Of a DNA stretch of 64,000 nucleotides, positions 32,112-42,567 are shown piece by piece. The stretch comes from Neonectria sp. B-13 (Eukaryota > Ascomycota > Sordariomycetes > Hypocreales > Nectriaceae), in NCBI GenBank assembly GCA_002682825.1, contig NOKP01000002.1, positions 3,165,378 to 3,229,377 of the forward strand, given 5' to 3'. A program made the position numbers and the translations under genes. The notes beneath the pieces were generated by a model. That model searched no databases. It saw nothing but the letters and a program-made list of their open reading frames with translations, and was not told the origin of the DNA. Within the stretch, counting starts at the first letter, position 1; the number at the start of each line of letters is the position of its first letter.

Positions 32112-32343
32112 AAGCGGCATACAATAAGTAATGGACATAAACGACGAGAAGGATTGATACCGATAGGGAGGGATTGTATTACGTTCACTACGATGAAGCA
32201 TGCTTGTAGCGGCGCATCCAATCTATTGTATCTCGATGGCTTTAGTTAGCCTCGACATATCATGACAAGGGGTTGACTTACAGTAGCGACTATCTGCCCT
32301 AGGAAAGCGTCTCGCTGTTGGGCTTAGTGGATGTTACTAGGGA

Positions 32344-32481
32344 CATGAACAACTTTTGCCAATGGCATGAACAAATACATGCCTAAACTAAATGCGTACC
32401 TAAAACTAAAGATTATAGTATTTTGACCTGATACCTTAGGCCATGTAAGTTGTTCGTGCCATTAGCAAAAGGTTGTTCGTG
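32344..32481. mobile_element. Foldback / MITE-like element
   Basis: The arms at 32344-32374 and 32450-32481 are inverted repeats of about 31 bp (CATGAACAAC...GGCATGAACAA on the left; complement of the right arm CACGAACAACC...GGCACGAACAA). The few differences are mostly C/T transitions. The inner 75 bp are A+T-rich and continue the complementarity (ACATGCCTAA against CCTTAGGCCATGT). Weaker similarity extends about 12 bp outside each arm. There is no coding capacity. This is the size and form of a miniature inverted-repeat transposable element; no target-site duplication is certain. Confidence 0.6.
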
Positions 32482-33901
32482 CTCCTACCAAGCCTCGAGG
32501 GGAAACTGCCGAGTTCCGGATCGAGCACTAAGATGAGCCGTCAAACAGACATGTGAATACAATACTGCTATTCGTACAAAGAACTTACGAACCTCGCATG
32601 ATTGTATTACAGTAGGAAATGATTAATGTCCATGGAGCGACAAGTCAATCCGTAGTGGCTTTGGACTTAGCCCGGACTTGGGGGCTGTGAAGACCCCCGC
32701 GCAGATAAGGTCCCTGAATTTGGTGACAATTTGGTGATAATTTACGAGCGGAGCATTCTCGTACAAATCAATACGTCGTTTCCATGGATGCTGCATTTCA
32801 TGGACCAATACGGATAAGTGCAGGTTTAAGGTCGCCACAGTGTTGAGGCGCCAGGGCTTGTCCTGTTTCTTGCTTTTTCTGATCTTGGTTGTGGTTGACA
32901 CTCGCGGCTCCTTCCCTTCTCAGTCGAGCAAAGTGCACATGACAGACGCCTTGCTTACGTTTGGCTTCTCCTTGACCTTGGACAGGATAAGTTTGTTCCA
33001 ACGTCATGATGGCGGCTTGCAGACACGCAGCCAGGCATCACATCGCATTGCAGCCATCATGACATTTACAATTACAACTGCGGCGGCTTTTCGACAGCCC
33101 AACACATCTCATCCCCTCACGTGCGTGACCATCCGAAGACACCCTTGGAGGAAGCATCCGCCCCGCACACCAACTTGAAGGCATCCTCACCACACCACAT
33201 CACACCACGACACCTTGACTGTGACATCCCAGCGGTCTCCAAGTGCCGAACTTAGCGCTTGCTTGGTGTTTGATGGCGCTTAAGGGTGCTCAATGGTGCT
33301 TGCGGGATTTCTAGGAAGCATTCCCCGGCACTTTCTTGGTTCCAGCCAAGTCCAAGCCAAGAGTGACCAAGAATACCAAGCCTTTTAGCGTCGCGGGCTT
33401 GCATGGCCGCATGCAGTCGTCCCATGGCTACCCATGGCTATCGTCGCCCATTCCCCGCACTCACATCGCTAGCTTCCACGACGCTTGTGAGCCCCATTGG
33501 ACCAGCCCCACGGAGGCTGCGCAGTCATCTCTGCCAAGCGAAGCTCCCCCTCACCGCGAGACGCTCCTCCTATGACGAGGGAGGGGAGAGAGGGAAGAAG
33601 AGGCGACTCGGCATGCACACAGCCCCGAAGCCTCCATGCGCCTGCAGGCCATCAACGACCTCGGTCAAGGTTCACTGCGCTCTATTCTGTGGGGTCTGCC
33701 CGAGATTGTCTCGCCGGAACCTATCAGCTCACTAAGATGGCCTCCTCGTGACGGCTTGGCACCAAGGGACGCACCGTTTGTTAGAATTGTGGCTGTGGCA
33801 GTGGGATCGCCAAGCGGACCATGCTCGCCATTGACGGCCTCCGTCTCATCATGTCTCCAATCCAGCTCGCCCTTCCGGGAGCTCTCCATCCTAGTCTAGA
33901 G

Positions 33902-33907
33902 TATAAA
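33902..33907 (+). promoter_or_regulatory. TATA-like element before the potassium transporter
   Basis: TATAAA, 77 bp upstream of the proposed start codon at 33984. A plausible TATA box with a short leader; no transcription data. Confidence 0.35.
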
Positions 33908-33983
33908 GCCTTGCCCCCCACGATCCGCTGGCCCATGGTCTGTGTTCTTGAGCCTCACCAAGCCTGTGACGAACGACCTCGAA

Positions 33984-36414
33984 ATGGGATTCCCAAATGA
34001 TGACCGAGATGACACGATAGAAACGAGGGCTGGTATCATCGATGACGACGATGCCGCCTCTACCGCCCCAACCGACCCCGATGCCCGCGACCTACACGAC
34101 CAGGAAAAGGCCCAGCAAATCGAACATGATGATCTAAATAGGGAAAACAAGCAGGTAGGTTGTCTGGCATGCGCACGATGCCCATCTCTAACATTCCAAA
34201 GACGTACAAGGGCATTCTCCTCCTATGGCTTGCCTGGCAGAGCACCGGCGTCGTATACGGCGACATTGGCACCAGCCCCCTCTATGTTTACAGCTCAACC
34301 TTTACCACCCAGCCCTCGTGGGACGACCTGGTTGGAGCCCTGTCCATCATCATCTGGTCTCTCACCCTCATCGTCACCCTCAAGTATTGTTTTATCGTGC
34401 TCTCAGCCGATGATGACGGCCAGGGCGGCACCTTTGCCATCTATTCGCTTCTTGCCCGCTATGCCAACATCGTCGGCACCGATCCAAACTTTCCTGAGAG
34501 GATCATGGTCCGCCTGGAACGGGAGGTGGGGAAAGCCGATCTCCCTCCTGCCGGTAGGATTGTCCGAGACTTCCTAGAGAGAAGCAGAACAGCAAAAGCG
34601 ATCCTTAAGATCGTCGGCGTGCTGGGCGTCTCCATGGTTGTGGCCGACAGCGTCCTCACCCCAGCCCAGTCCGTCCTCGGTGCTATTCAGGGCATCCAAG
34701 TCGTCCGACCCGATTTGGGAAGAAGCGCCATTGTCGGCATCAGTTGTGGAATCCTGGTCCTCCTCTTCCTGCTCCAACCACTTGGCACCTCCAAGATTGG
34801 TACGGCATTCGCTCCCATCGTCGTGATCTGGTTGCTCTACAATCTGGGCATTGGCATCTACAATCTAGTTCTGTATGACCACACCGTGCTCAAGGCGTTC
34901 AGCCCTCACTATTCTTTCACATACCTTATCCGAAACGGCTCAGAAGGTTGGAAGTCCTTGGGCGGCCTGCTCCTGGCCTTCACCGGTGTCGAGTCGCTCT
35001 TTGCCGATCTTGGAGCCTTCGGCCAACGCGCAATCCAGCTTTCCTGGCTATGTCTGGCGTTTCCGTGCTTGCTCATCACTTACGCCGGTCAGGCGGCCTA
35101 TATCTCCCAAGACGAGACCGGTACCGCTTTCACCAACCCCTTCTTTTACACTCTGCCCGAGGGAACATTTTACTTCAGCATTGTCATTGCAGTGCTGGCT
35201 GCCATTGTCGCGAGCCAGGCCCTCATTACGAGCTCCTTCCAACTCATCTCACAGTTGATGAGGCTGAGCTACTTCCCACACATCAAGACAGTCCACACGA
35301 GTAGTCGGTTCCATGACCAGATCTACATGCCTTTTGCAAACTTGCTGCTACTGATTGGCACCGTCGTCGTTACCGCCGTGTACAACAACGTAAGTCATTA
35401 ACCCCTCAAGAGTGATGTAATTCTAAAGGAGCCTATTAGACAACTAGCCTCGGTCATGCTTATGGTGCATGCGTCATCATCGTTACTTTTATTACGACCT
35501 GCCTGGTGTCCTTGGTGGCGCTCATCATCTGGCGCGTCCAGTCACTCGTCGTTTTATTCGTGTTCCTGATCTTCATCTTGCTCGACGGAGTATATTTGTC
35601 GGCAGCGCTGAACAAAGTGCCAGATGGTGCCTGGTTTGCCCTCGTCCTGTCGTTCATTCTATCAACCATCTTCATCCTCTGGAGATGGGGCAAGGAGCAA
35701 CAATGGAAAGCAGAAGTGCAGGATGTCGTAGATCCCTCTGACCTGCTTATCATGTCCCGCAACAATTCTATTGCTCGGGACGCGAATGATAGCCCAGTTC
35801 GTCTGAGGCTCGCACCCGAGTTTGGAGGTGGCCATCTTACTCCCGCTCCGGGACTCGGCATCTTTTTCGACAAGGTTGGTGGCAGCGGTGACCACATCCC
35901 AAAAGTGTTCACACAGTTCGTCCGCAAATTCCAGACGCGACCACAAGTCATCGTCTTCTTCCATATGCGCTCTCTTTCACAACCGACCGTGCCAGCGGAC
36001 CAGCGATTCGTCATTGCTCGAGTCACGTCCAAAATCCAGTCCTGCTACCGGATCGCCCTCCGCCATGGCTACATGGACGATGTCCTCACGCCAGATTTGG
36101 CACGCATCATCGTGTTAGAACTCATGATGTTCATCACACGAGGGTCTGCCGACGCCAACGAGAACTCGATGCCACCGGAGGTGCGTGATGAGCTGGAAGC
36201 TCTCCGTGCTGCACGTGACGCCCAGACAGTGTATCTCATGGGCAAGCAGACAATGCGAGTGCAGCGGAGGCCTAAGAAAACCGTCGGCAACATTGCTCGA
36301 CGTGTAGCATTGGAGTCTTTCTTGTGGATTCGAGAGAATACGCGGACCAAGTTGGCTAACTTGGACATTGACCCGGACGACCTAGTTGAGATTGGCTTTG
36401 TGAAGGAAATATGA
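33984..36414 (+). CDS. HAK/KUP-family high-affinity potassium transporter
   Basis: Three exons (33984-34154, 34202-35389, 35440-36414) give 777 residues. An acidic cytosolic N-terminus of about 55 residues precedes the first membrane helix, TYKGILLLWLAWQSTGVVY, and the family signature GDIGTSPLYVYSSTF. A dozen or so hydrophobic segments follow, with GGTFAIYSLLARYA, a feature of the KUP core, and GVESLFADLGAFG. The C-terminal 270 residues are a soluble tail. Fungal HAK proteins drive uptake of K+ against steep gradients, probably with H+ or Na+ symport, at the plasma membrane and are induced by K+ starvation. The start was chosen as the first ATG in the frame that splices to the signature; the longer upstream frame begins at a GTG. 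Confidence 0.93.
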
Positions 36415-36869
36415 AGGGTTATGTACGCTTTGGAGTCTCACGGATGGTATTGGATATGAAGTTTTGGGCGCCTACATGGAAATTGAGGGGCTGGTATGGG
36501 AAGTCGAGAGACAAGATCAGGTAACTCGATGTACGACACGTTATGAAAATCAAAACATCCCCTCTTCAATCCCTGTGGGATATTTGTTTAAATAGTATTC
36601 AGTACATACTGAAAAGCGAATGCAATATATCATGTCCGCTTGTGAGCCCTGGCATTGTGTCCCAAAACACCAGTCTCAGATCGCCGCTAATTGTGCAAGG
36701 TACGCGATCTAACGAATAAGATCATCCGTGGCACTGTATATCAAGAGAAAGCAACACGCAGAGAGTACGGATTATTATGGTTTATTCTACCCAAACGCCT
36801 AAAACAAGAACTTTTCAAGGATATCAATGCCACCAAGGCGCATTACAACTCGCTCCCCCGCTCATTAAC
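36415..36869. other. Intergenic region between convergent transporter genes
   Basis: 3' flanks of the HAK and MFS genes. No ORF or repeat of note. Confidence 0.6.
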
Positions 36870-38665
36870 CTACAACTTAATCTTCTCGTTCTTGCGAATC
36901 CTACCACCGAACTTGAAGATGAGGGTGGGGATAGGGATGAGAGCGATGGCGATGAATCCAAGAAGAGAGTTGCCCCAGCCGACGCCGAGGGACTGGTACA
37001 TTTTGGGGCCAGCAAGGGGCAGGAAGGCAGCGACAACGCTGCGCATGACAGAAAAGGCGGCGAGGGCGCTGGCGGCGTACTCGGAGTAGGCGTCGATCAG
37101 GTAGGCCTGGATGGGCAGCCAGATGCCAATGATGCCGAGGCCAAAGGGGATGAGGCCGATGACGGGGACGATCCAGTGGACGGCCTTGTCGGCGGCCCAG
37201 CCGTACCAGAAGAAGGTGACCGGGAGGAGGAAGGCGAAGTAGATGCAGTCCGGGAGGCGCATCTCGGGCTCGTAGACGCCGCCGTTGGCCTTTGTCATCC
37301 GGACAACGGTCTTGTCGGAGATGGCGGAGAAGATGGCGAGGCCGACCATGTAGCCGATGAGGAGCGTCAGGTAGACGATGCCGGTAATGCCGATGGACCA
37401 GCCGTAGCTGCCCTGGAAGATCATGGGGATGGTGTTGAAGAGGAGGTAGAGGCAGCCGTAGGCGAAGGCGATGTAGAGCGAGACGCTGAAGACGATGGCG
37501 GAGCCGAAGAGCAGACGGATCGGGCGGGTCAGGCCGTTGAGGATGATGCGCCGGCGGGGGAGCACGGGGGCTGTCGGGTCAATGTAGCAGCTGCGTAGCT
37601 CCGGCCGGCTGAGCTCCTTGCGAAGGCGCTCCGTCTTATGCCGGATGAGGACCCGGTGGTTGGTCTCGCGGTTGAGGAAGACCATCGCGCAGACGATAAT
37701 GGTGGCGGGGATAAAGGTGATCCAGTTCACCCAGCGCCAGCCAATGGTCTCGGAGACGAAGCCGCCGATGACAGGAGCACACGAGGGCCCGAACATGGGG
37801 CCAATCATCCAAATAGTCATGGCGCGGCCGCGCTCGCTGATGGGGAACAGGTCGGCGATGATGGCGCCGCCAATGGTCTGGCAGGCGGAGCCGCCGAGTC
37901 CGCACATGAAGCGGAAGAAGATGAGGGTGCCGAGGGACGGTGCGAGGGCACAGCCGATGAGCCAGACGCAGAAGAAGGCGTTGGCGGTGATGATGATGAC
38001 GTTGCGGCCGTATATCTCGGACAAAGGCGAGAGGAAGAGGGGGCCGATGGCGTAGCCGAGGAGGAAGATGGTCACGGGCATGGAGGCCATGGTGACGCTG
38101 GGTTCGTTGAAGTCTTTCGCGATGAAGGTGATGGCCGGAGCGAGGATGGACGAGGCAAAGGGCGTCATGAAGGTAATGGCGGAGAGCAAGCTAGTGATGA
38201 ACCACTTGCGGGCCGGGGAGAAGTTGAGCGGGTTCTCGGGGTCGTGCTGGTTCTCCCAGCCGACGATGCCTTGGTCAAGATCCATGACAGGATGGACTGG
38301 GGGCGGCAACTTCTCCTTTGTTTTGCTCTTGGAGAGGCGGCTGAGGATGCTGCGGTGCGTCTTGCGACTGGCGTTGGTTCTCCTGGTTTCCGCTCGTGCA
38401 ATTTCGATATCGTCCTTGAGAAGAGAATCAGTATTAGTTGGGCACGGGAGTTTCTCTTCAAAGTATTTACCTCCTGGGCCTCGATATCAAAGTCCTCCTC
38501 CGGCGACTCGCTGCGTTGGCGTTTTTCGTTGCCATCCCTCTCATCAGACTCGCCAGGTGCAGGCGCAGTTGTGGTATCCTTGTCTTCCACCACGGTGGCA
38601 GCATCAGTGTCCTCTCCAGGGAAAACACCAAACACCTTTTCGTTGTCACTGTTGTGGGTACTCAT
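36870..38665 (-). CDS. Major facilitator superfamily transporter, DHA1 type
   Basis: Two exons on the minus strand (38665-38471 and 38414-36870) give 579 residues. The first 110 or so residues are hydrophilic and charged. Then comes the fungal DHA1 lead VGWENQHDPENPLNFSPARKW, followed by 12 hydrophobic segments. Motifs seen are GPLFLSPLSEIYGRN (motif A region), GLGGSACQTIGGAI and GPMFGPSCAPVIGGF (motif C, drug:H+ antiporter). This subfamily includes polyamine, fluconazole and mycotoxin exporters of the plasma membrane; the substrate is not predictable. A longer in-frame ATG at 38728 exists, but the start at 38665 (MSTHNSDNEK) is a more usual N-terminus. No secondary-metabolite cluster surrounds it. 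Confidence 0.92.
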
Positions 38666-40307
38666 GGTGAAGTAAAAGCGATGGGTAAGAGGTTGTGTGA
38701 GTTTGGTGGGACCCCGGACTATTAGCAATCTTCGATGGCGTCCGATTCAAGCAACAGAAGACAGCGGAGTCTCAAACGGCGTATTCTCCTCTCGGACGGG
38801 GGAGTCGGGTTTCGTAAGTAGAGGTTAGACCATCGGAATAGAAGAGTCCTCGTTCTCAGTGACCAAGTTGAAGAAGGGCTAGTGTGGGTGAACAGAGAGA
38901 GAAAGACGAAGAGAAGTGTCGTATTTGAGGGAACACAACTACAAGCGTTTGCTGCGCTCGGCCGAAAGATGGAGCAACAGAACAGAACTGTCTGGTTGAC
39001 TGGTAATTAAGTGCAAGTCTCGCGGCTTAGACTGCAGTAATATGCAAACCAGAGACGGGGCTCATGTTATCTCCACTTATCTCCGACGGGTTTAACATGG
39101 CTTTGCCCATGCTTGCCAAATCCCGATGCCGTTTGCCTGCTCCATGGACTTTCCATGGTGGGATTCCCGGCCGAAAGAAGAAAAGAGGGGAGCGCCCCAC
39201 GCCTATGTCCGCGAAAGGCGCGCCTGTGTCATCATGGCTAGGTACACAGGCCGGGCCAGGGCGTCACGAAACGGCCGTGGCGACGGACACCCGAGACTAA
39301 AGGGCCGCGGTGATTTCCGCGAAATGGATATCGAGAGACCCAAAAGAGCGAGCAGAATTGTCCGTGGACAGAAGCGAACAGTCGCCGACGGCTTTGTCAG
39401 AAAAAGGTTGATCTGATCTGGTGTGGTTCATCGGTTGACACGGCACGGCAGAGACAAGGAGGGTCTCGGTGTTGCTTAGCTCCGGCTGACATGGAGGGGG
39501 AAAAAGAAAGCCGACGATCTCGCTGATCTTGCTGGTCTTGTTCCTTGGCTGCATACGCCCGAAGCCGTCGGTTCAAGCAACCCAGGCCGAAGTCCGGGGG
39601 TTGGGGAACCAAGTCTTCTTCTCCGTGATTCGGCACTGTTTGCTTCGGGAGCCGGCTTTCGTGTGCATGTTGCGGTTGCCCGTGTCTCATTCACCTGGAC
39701 GACTGAACCGTCTCGTCAGGTATGACGACAATCTCATGCCGAGTTGTGCGCCCATGGCCTGCCTGCCTTTCTTGTGCATGCGCGTAATACAACGTGCGAC
39801 AACCATTCCGGGTCATGCGACTAATAAGCACCAAAGCCAACAATCCCAAGGACCCCGGAGCGGCAGCGGATTTCATCCTGGTAGTTGAAGTAGCCATTCG
39901 GCCGATTGATGGCGATGGACGGATGACCCGCATTCTTACTTAGGCTTCCACCCAGAATAGGAACGTCGATTTGATCACTGATGTAAGGTACGTGGTGCGG
40001 CACGTGCTTCCGCGACACGCCTCCACATCCCGGTCCCGGTCCCGTCGTCCAACAACGTGTCACCATCCCCATCCCACGTTCAACCTCTCGCGCGCGCAAC
40101 TCCAATTGTCTTCTTTTCTCAGCCATTCGCTTCGCTTCTTCCCTCGCACGAAACCCGCAACTCCTCAAATCCGCCTCCGCTCCAAACCCCCGCAAAACCA
40201 CCCTTCCTCTCCTCCCACGATGCGCCGGCCTTGGTCCCCGCGAACCAAAATCTAAACTCCCGCTCCCGCCGCCAAGTAAACTCCACCTGGCAGCTTCTCC
40301 CGCCATC
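38666..40307. other. Divergent promoter region of the MFS and ALG7 genes
   Basis: No gene recognised; ORFs overlap on both strands without family features. The last 250 bp before ALG7 are pyrimidine-rich, as expected of a leader. Confidence 0.55.
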
Positions 40308-41789
40308 ATGACGGCCGCATCGCCAACCTCGCTGTCCCGCCCCGAGCTCCTCACCCTGCTCGCCCTCTCTGGCGCATCCGTCGCCGTCCTCGCAAACACC
40401 TTCCAGGGCGATGGCGAACCCCTCATCGCCTCCCTCTCCCTCTCTCTCCTCGCCTTCTCCCTCTGCTACGCCATGATCCGCTGGCTCGGGCCCACCTTCA
40501 TGCGCGCCGGCTTCCGTGGCCGCGACATGAGCAAGGTGCACAAGCCTGAGATTCCAGAGTGCATGGGCGCCATCTGTGCGGCTGTCTACCTCATCACCGT
40601 CATCGTCTTCATCCCCTTTCCCTTCTACAAGGATATCGTGGCCGCAACCAGCGGAGGAGGCAACCGTGATGTGGTAGTCAAGCTGGAGGAGGTCAACCAG
40701 GGACGTTTCCTGCATCGCTTCCCGCACAACAAGGTATGATGGACTCCTCGCGCCTGTTTGGCCATGCTCAATTGCTCGACTCTTGCTAACGTGCCCCCTC
40801 CTCTCTAGCTCGCATCCTATCTGAGCGCCATCATCTCACTCCAGACCATTGCGCTCCTCGGCATTGGCGACGACCTCTTCGACATCCGCTGGCGACACAA
40901 GTGGTGGATCCCCGGCCTCGCCTCCATCCCCCTCCTCGTCGTCTATTTTGTCGACTTCGACGTCACCTCCATTGTGATCCCCGTCCAGCTCCAGCCCTAC
41001 CTCGGCGAGCTCTTCGATGTTGGCGCCCTCTATTACGTCTACATGGCCTGTGTCGCCATGTTCTGCCCCCAGAGCATCAACATGCTGGCGGGCATCAATG
41101 GCATCGAGGTCTCTCAGTGCGTCGTTGTCGCCCTTCTCCTCGCCTTCAACGATTGCCTCTATCTCTTCACCCCATATCCGCACCCCGCCACCGACTCCCA
41201 CCTGTTCTCTCTTTACCTCCTCCTCCCCTGGATTGGCGTCTCCTGTGCCCTGCTCTGTCACAACTGGTACCCCGCCAAGGTCTTTGTCGGCGACACTTAC
41301 TGCTACTTCTCCGGCATGGTCTTCGCCGTCGTCGGCATCCTTGGTCACTTCTCCAAGACGCTAGGCCTCCTTCTCGTCCCCCAAATGTTCAACTTCCTCT
41401 ACTCGTGCCCCCAGATCTTTGGCCTCGTTCCCTGCCCACGCCACCGCCTCCCCAAGTTCAACGCGCGCACCGGCCTTCTGGAACCCTCGATTACTCCCTG
41501 GTCCCCTGAACGCCAACCCCACCCTCTTGTCGGCCAGGTCCTGCGCCTCCTCGCCAAGCTCCACCTCCTCAAGGTCACCACCGACGCTCAGGGGCTCTTC
41601 GTCGAGACAAGCAACTTCACTCTCCTTAATCTGTGGCTTGTCTGGCGTGGACCTCTGCGTGAGGACCGCCTCGCCTGGGAGGTGACGCTCCTCCAGCTCT
41701 CAGTGGGTCTCTTCGGCTTGTTCGCCCGACACCGCCTCGCTCTGTTGGTATTTAAGGAAGACAACTGGGGCACGGTGCGCCACGGATGA
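40308..41789 (+). CDS. ALG7: UDP-GlcNAc:dolichyl-phosphate GlcNAc-1-phosphate transferase
   Basis: Two exons (40308-40733 and 40809-41789) give 468 residues. This polytopic ER membrane enzyme makes GlcNAc-PP-dolichol, the first step of N-glycan precursor synthesis and the target of tunicamycin. Signatures: a charged first loop with GRDMSKVHKPEIPECMG, the acidic GIGDDLFDIRWRHKW motif needed for Mg2+/phosphate chemistry, INMLAGINGIE, and HNWYPAKVFVGDTY on a cytosolic loop. About ten hydrophobic segments are visible. The length fits fungal members. It shares a divergent promoter with the MFS transporter and converges with SET3. Confidence 0.96.
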
Positions 41790-42567
41790 GACATGAGTTT
41801 CGAGTTGCACAAAGAATCGACAAAAGGATTCACCATCGACATGTATACTAGAATAGACAAAGCAGGTGGGGATAGAAGACGCGCACAACTGGGAGCGAAT
41901 AGCTTCTGCAACTGATTAAATATGATACCCCAACACACTTGATAAAGAACACAAGAGAACATCACATTCGAGCTACGATGCCACAGACCGTACTATAAAA
42001 AGTGGATGCAAAGGTCATCCATTAAAAAAATTCATGTTCATCATGTCAAGCCGATCTGCATCGGTTAAGACTTGTGAAAAAATCTGGCCATGGCTAGAAA
42101 TACAAGAAAACTGCCAAAACACGGCAGAGCGGCGTCATCTCCTTCCAGTCATCCCATAAAACCCATCCTCTTTCCGAGAGAGCCCTGACGACATAAAACA
42201 TTGGGCTCAACCACTTAGAGCCACCGACCGTACGTACATGGACATAAACGGATGCCAGAAGGGAAGACAATGCCAGGAATCCGCTGGCCCCCACGACGAA
42301 ACCTGATGCGACATGCCGAGATCCAAAGTCCGATGGATCTCTCCACATTCGCGCAAATTCGCCCATCCCGGCCCAGTACCCCATGTCCATGTTTCCGTGT
42401 CCCTCTCCAAACGCCAATAATAAGGGTGTCGTCCGACGTACCAGCCACTTTATATAAGAATAACAGAACTCCGGGCTTTTGTCCACCCAGTCGGATTACT
42501 CCGGAAAAAAGCAACAAAGAAAATTGCACCTGACTTCGACAAATATACGTACAGACCCTCCGCACAG
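41790..42567. other. Intergenic region between convergent ALG7 and SET3
   Basis: 3' flanks. No recognisable gene; the 93-130 codon frames here lie opposite each other and lack features. Confidence 0.55.

Larger units (their letters stand above)
32112..33983. other. Intergenic region between the Cyk3-like and potassium transporter genes
   Basis: No gene recognised. Holds the foldback element at 32344-32481, CACCACA-type simple repeats near 33190-33215, degenerate GGTGCTT words near 33250-33310, and a TATA-like element close to the transporter start. Confidence 0.55.

Noticed and set aside
36777..38675. Long plus-strand frames (273 and 345 codons) opposite the MFS transporter
   Set aside because: They are antisense to a clear membrane protein and composed of Gly/Glu/Asp-rich sequence expected from reading its codons backwards.
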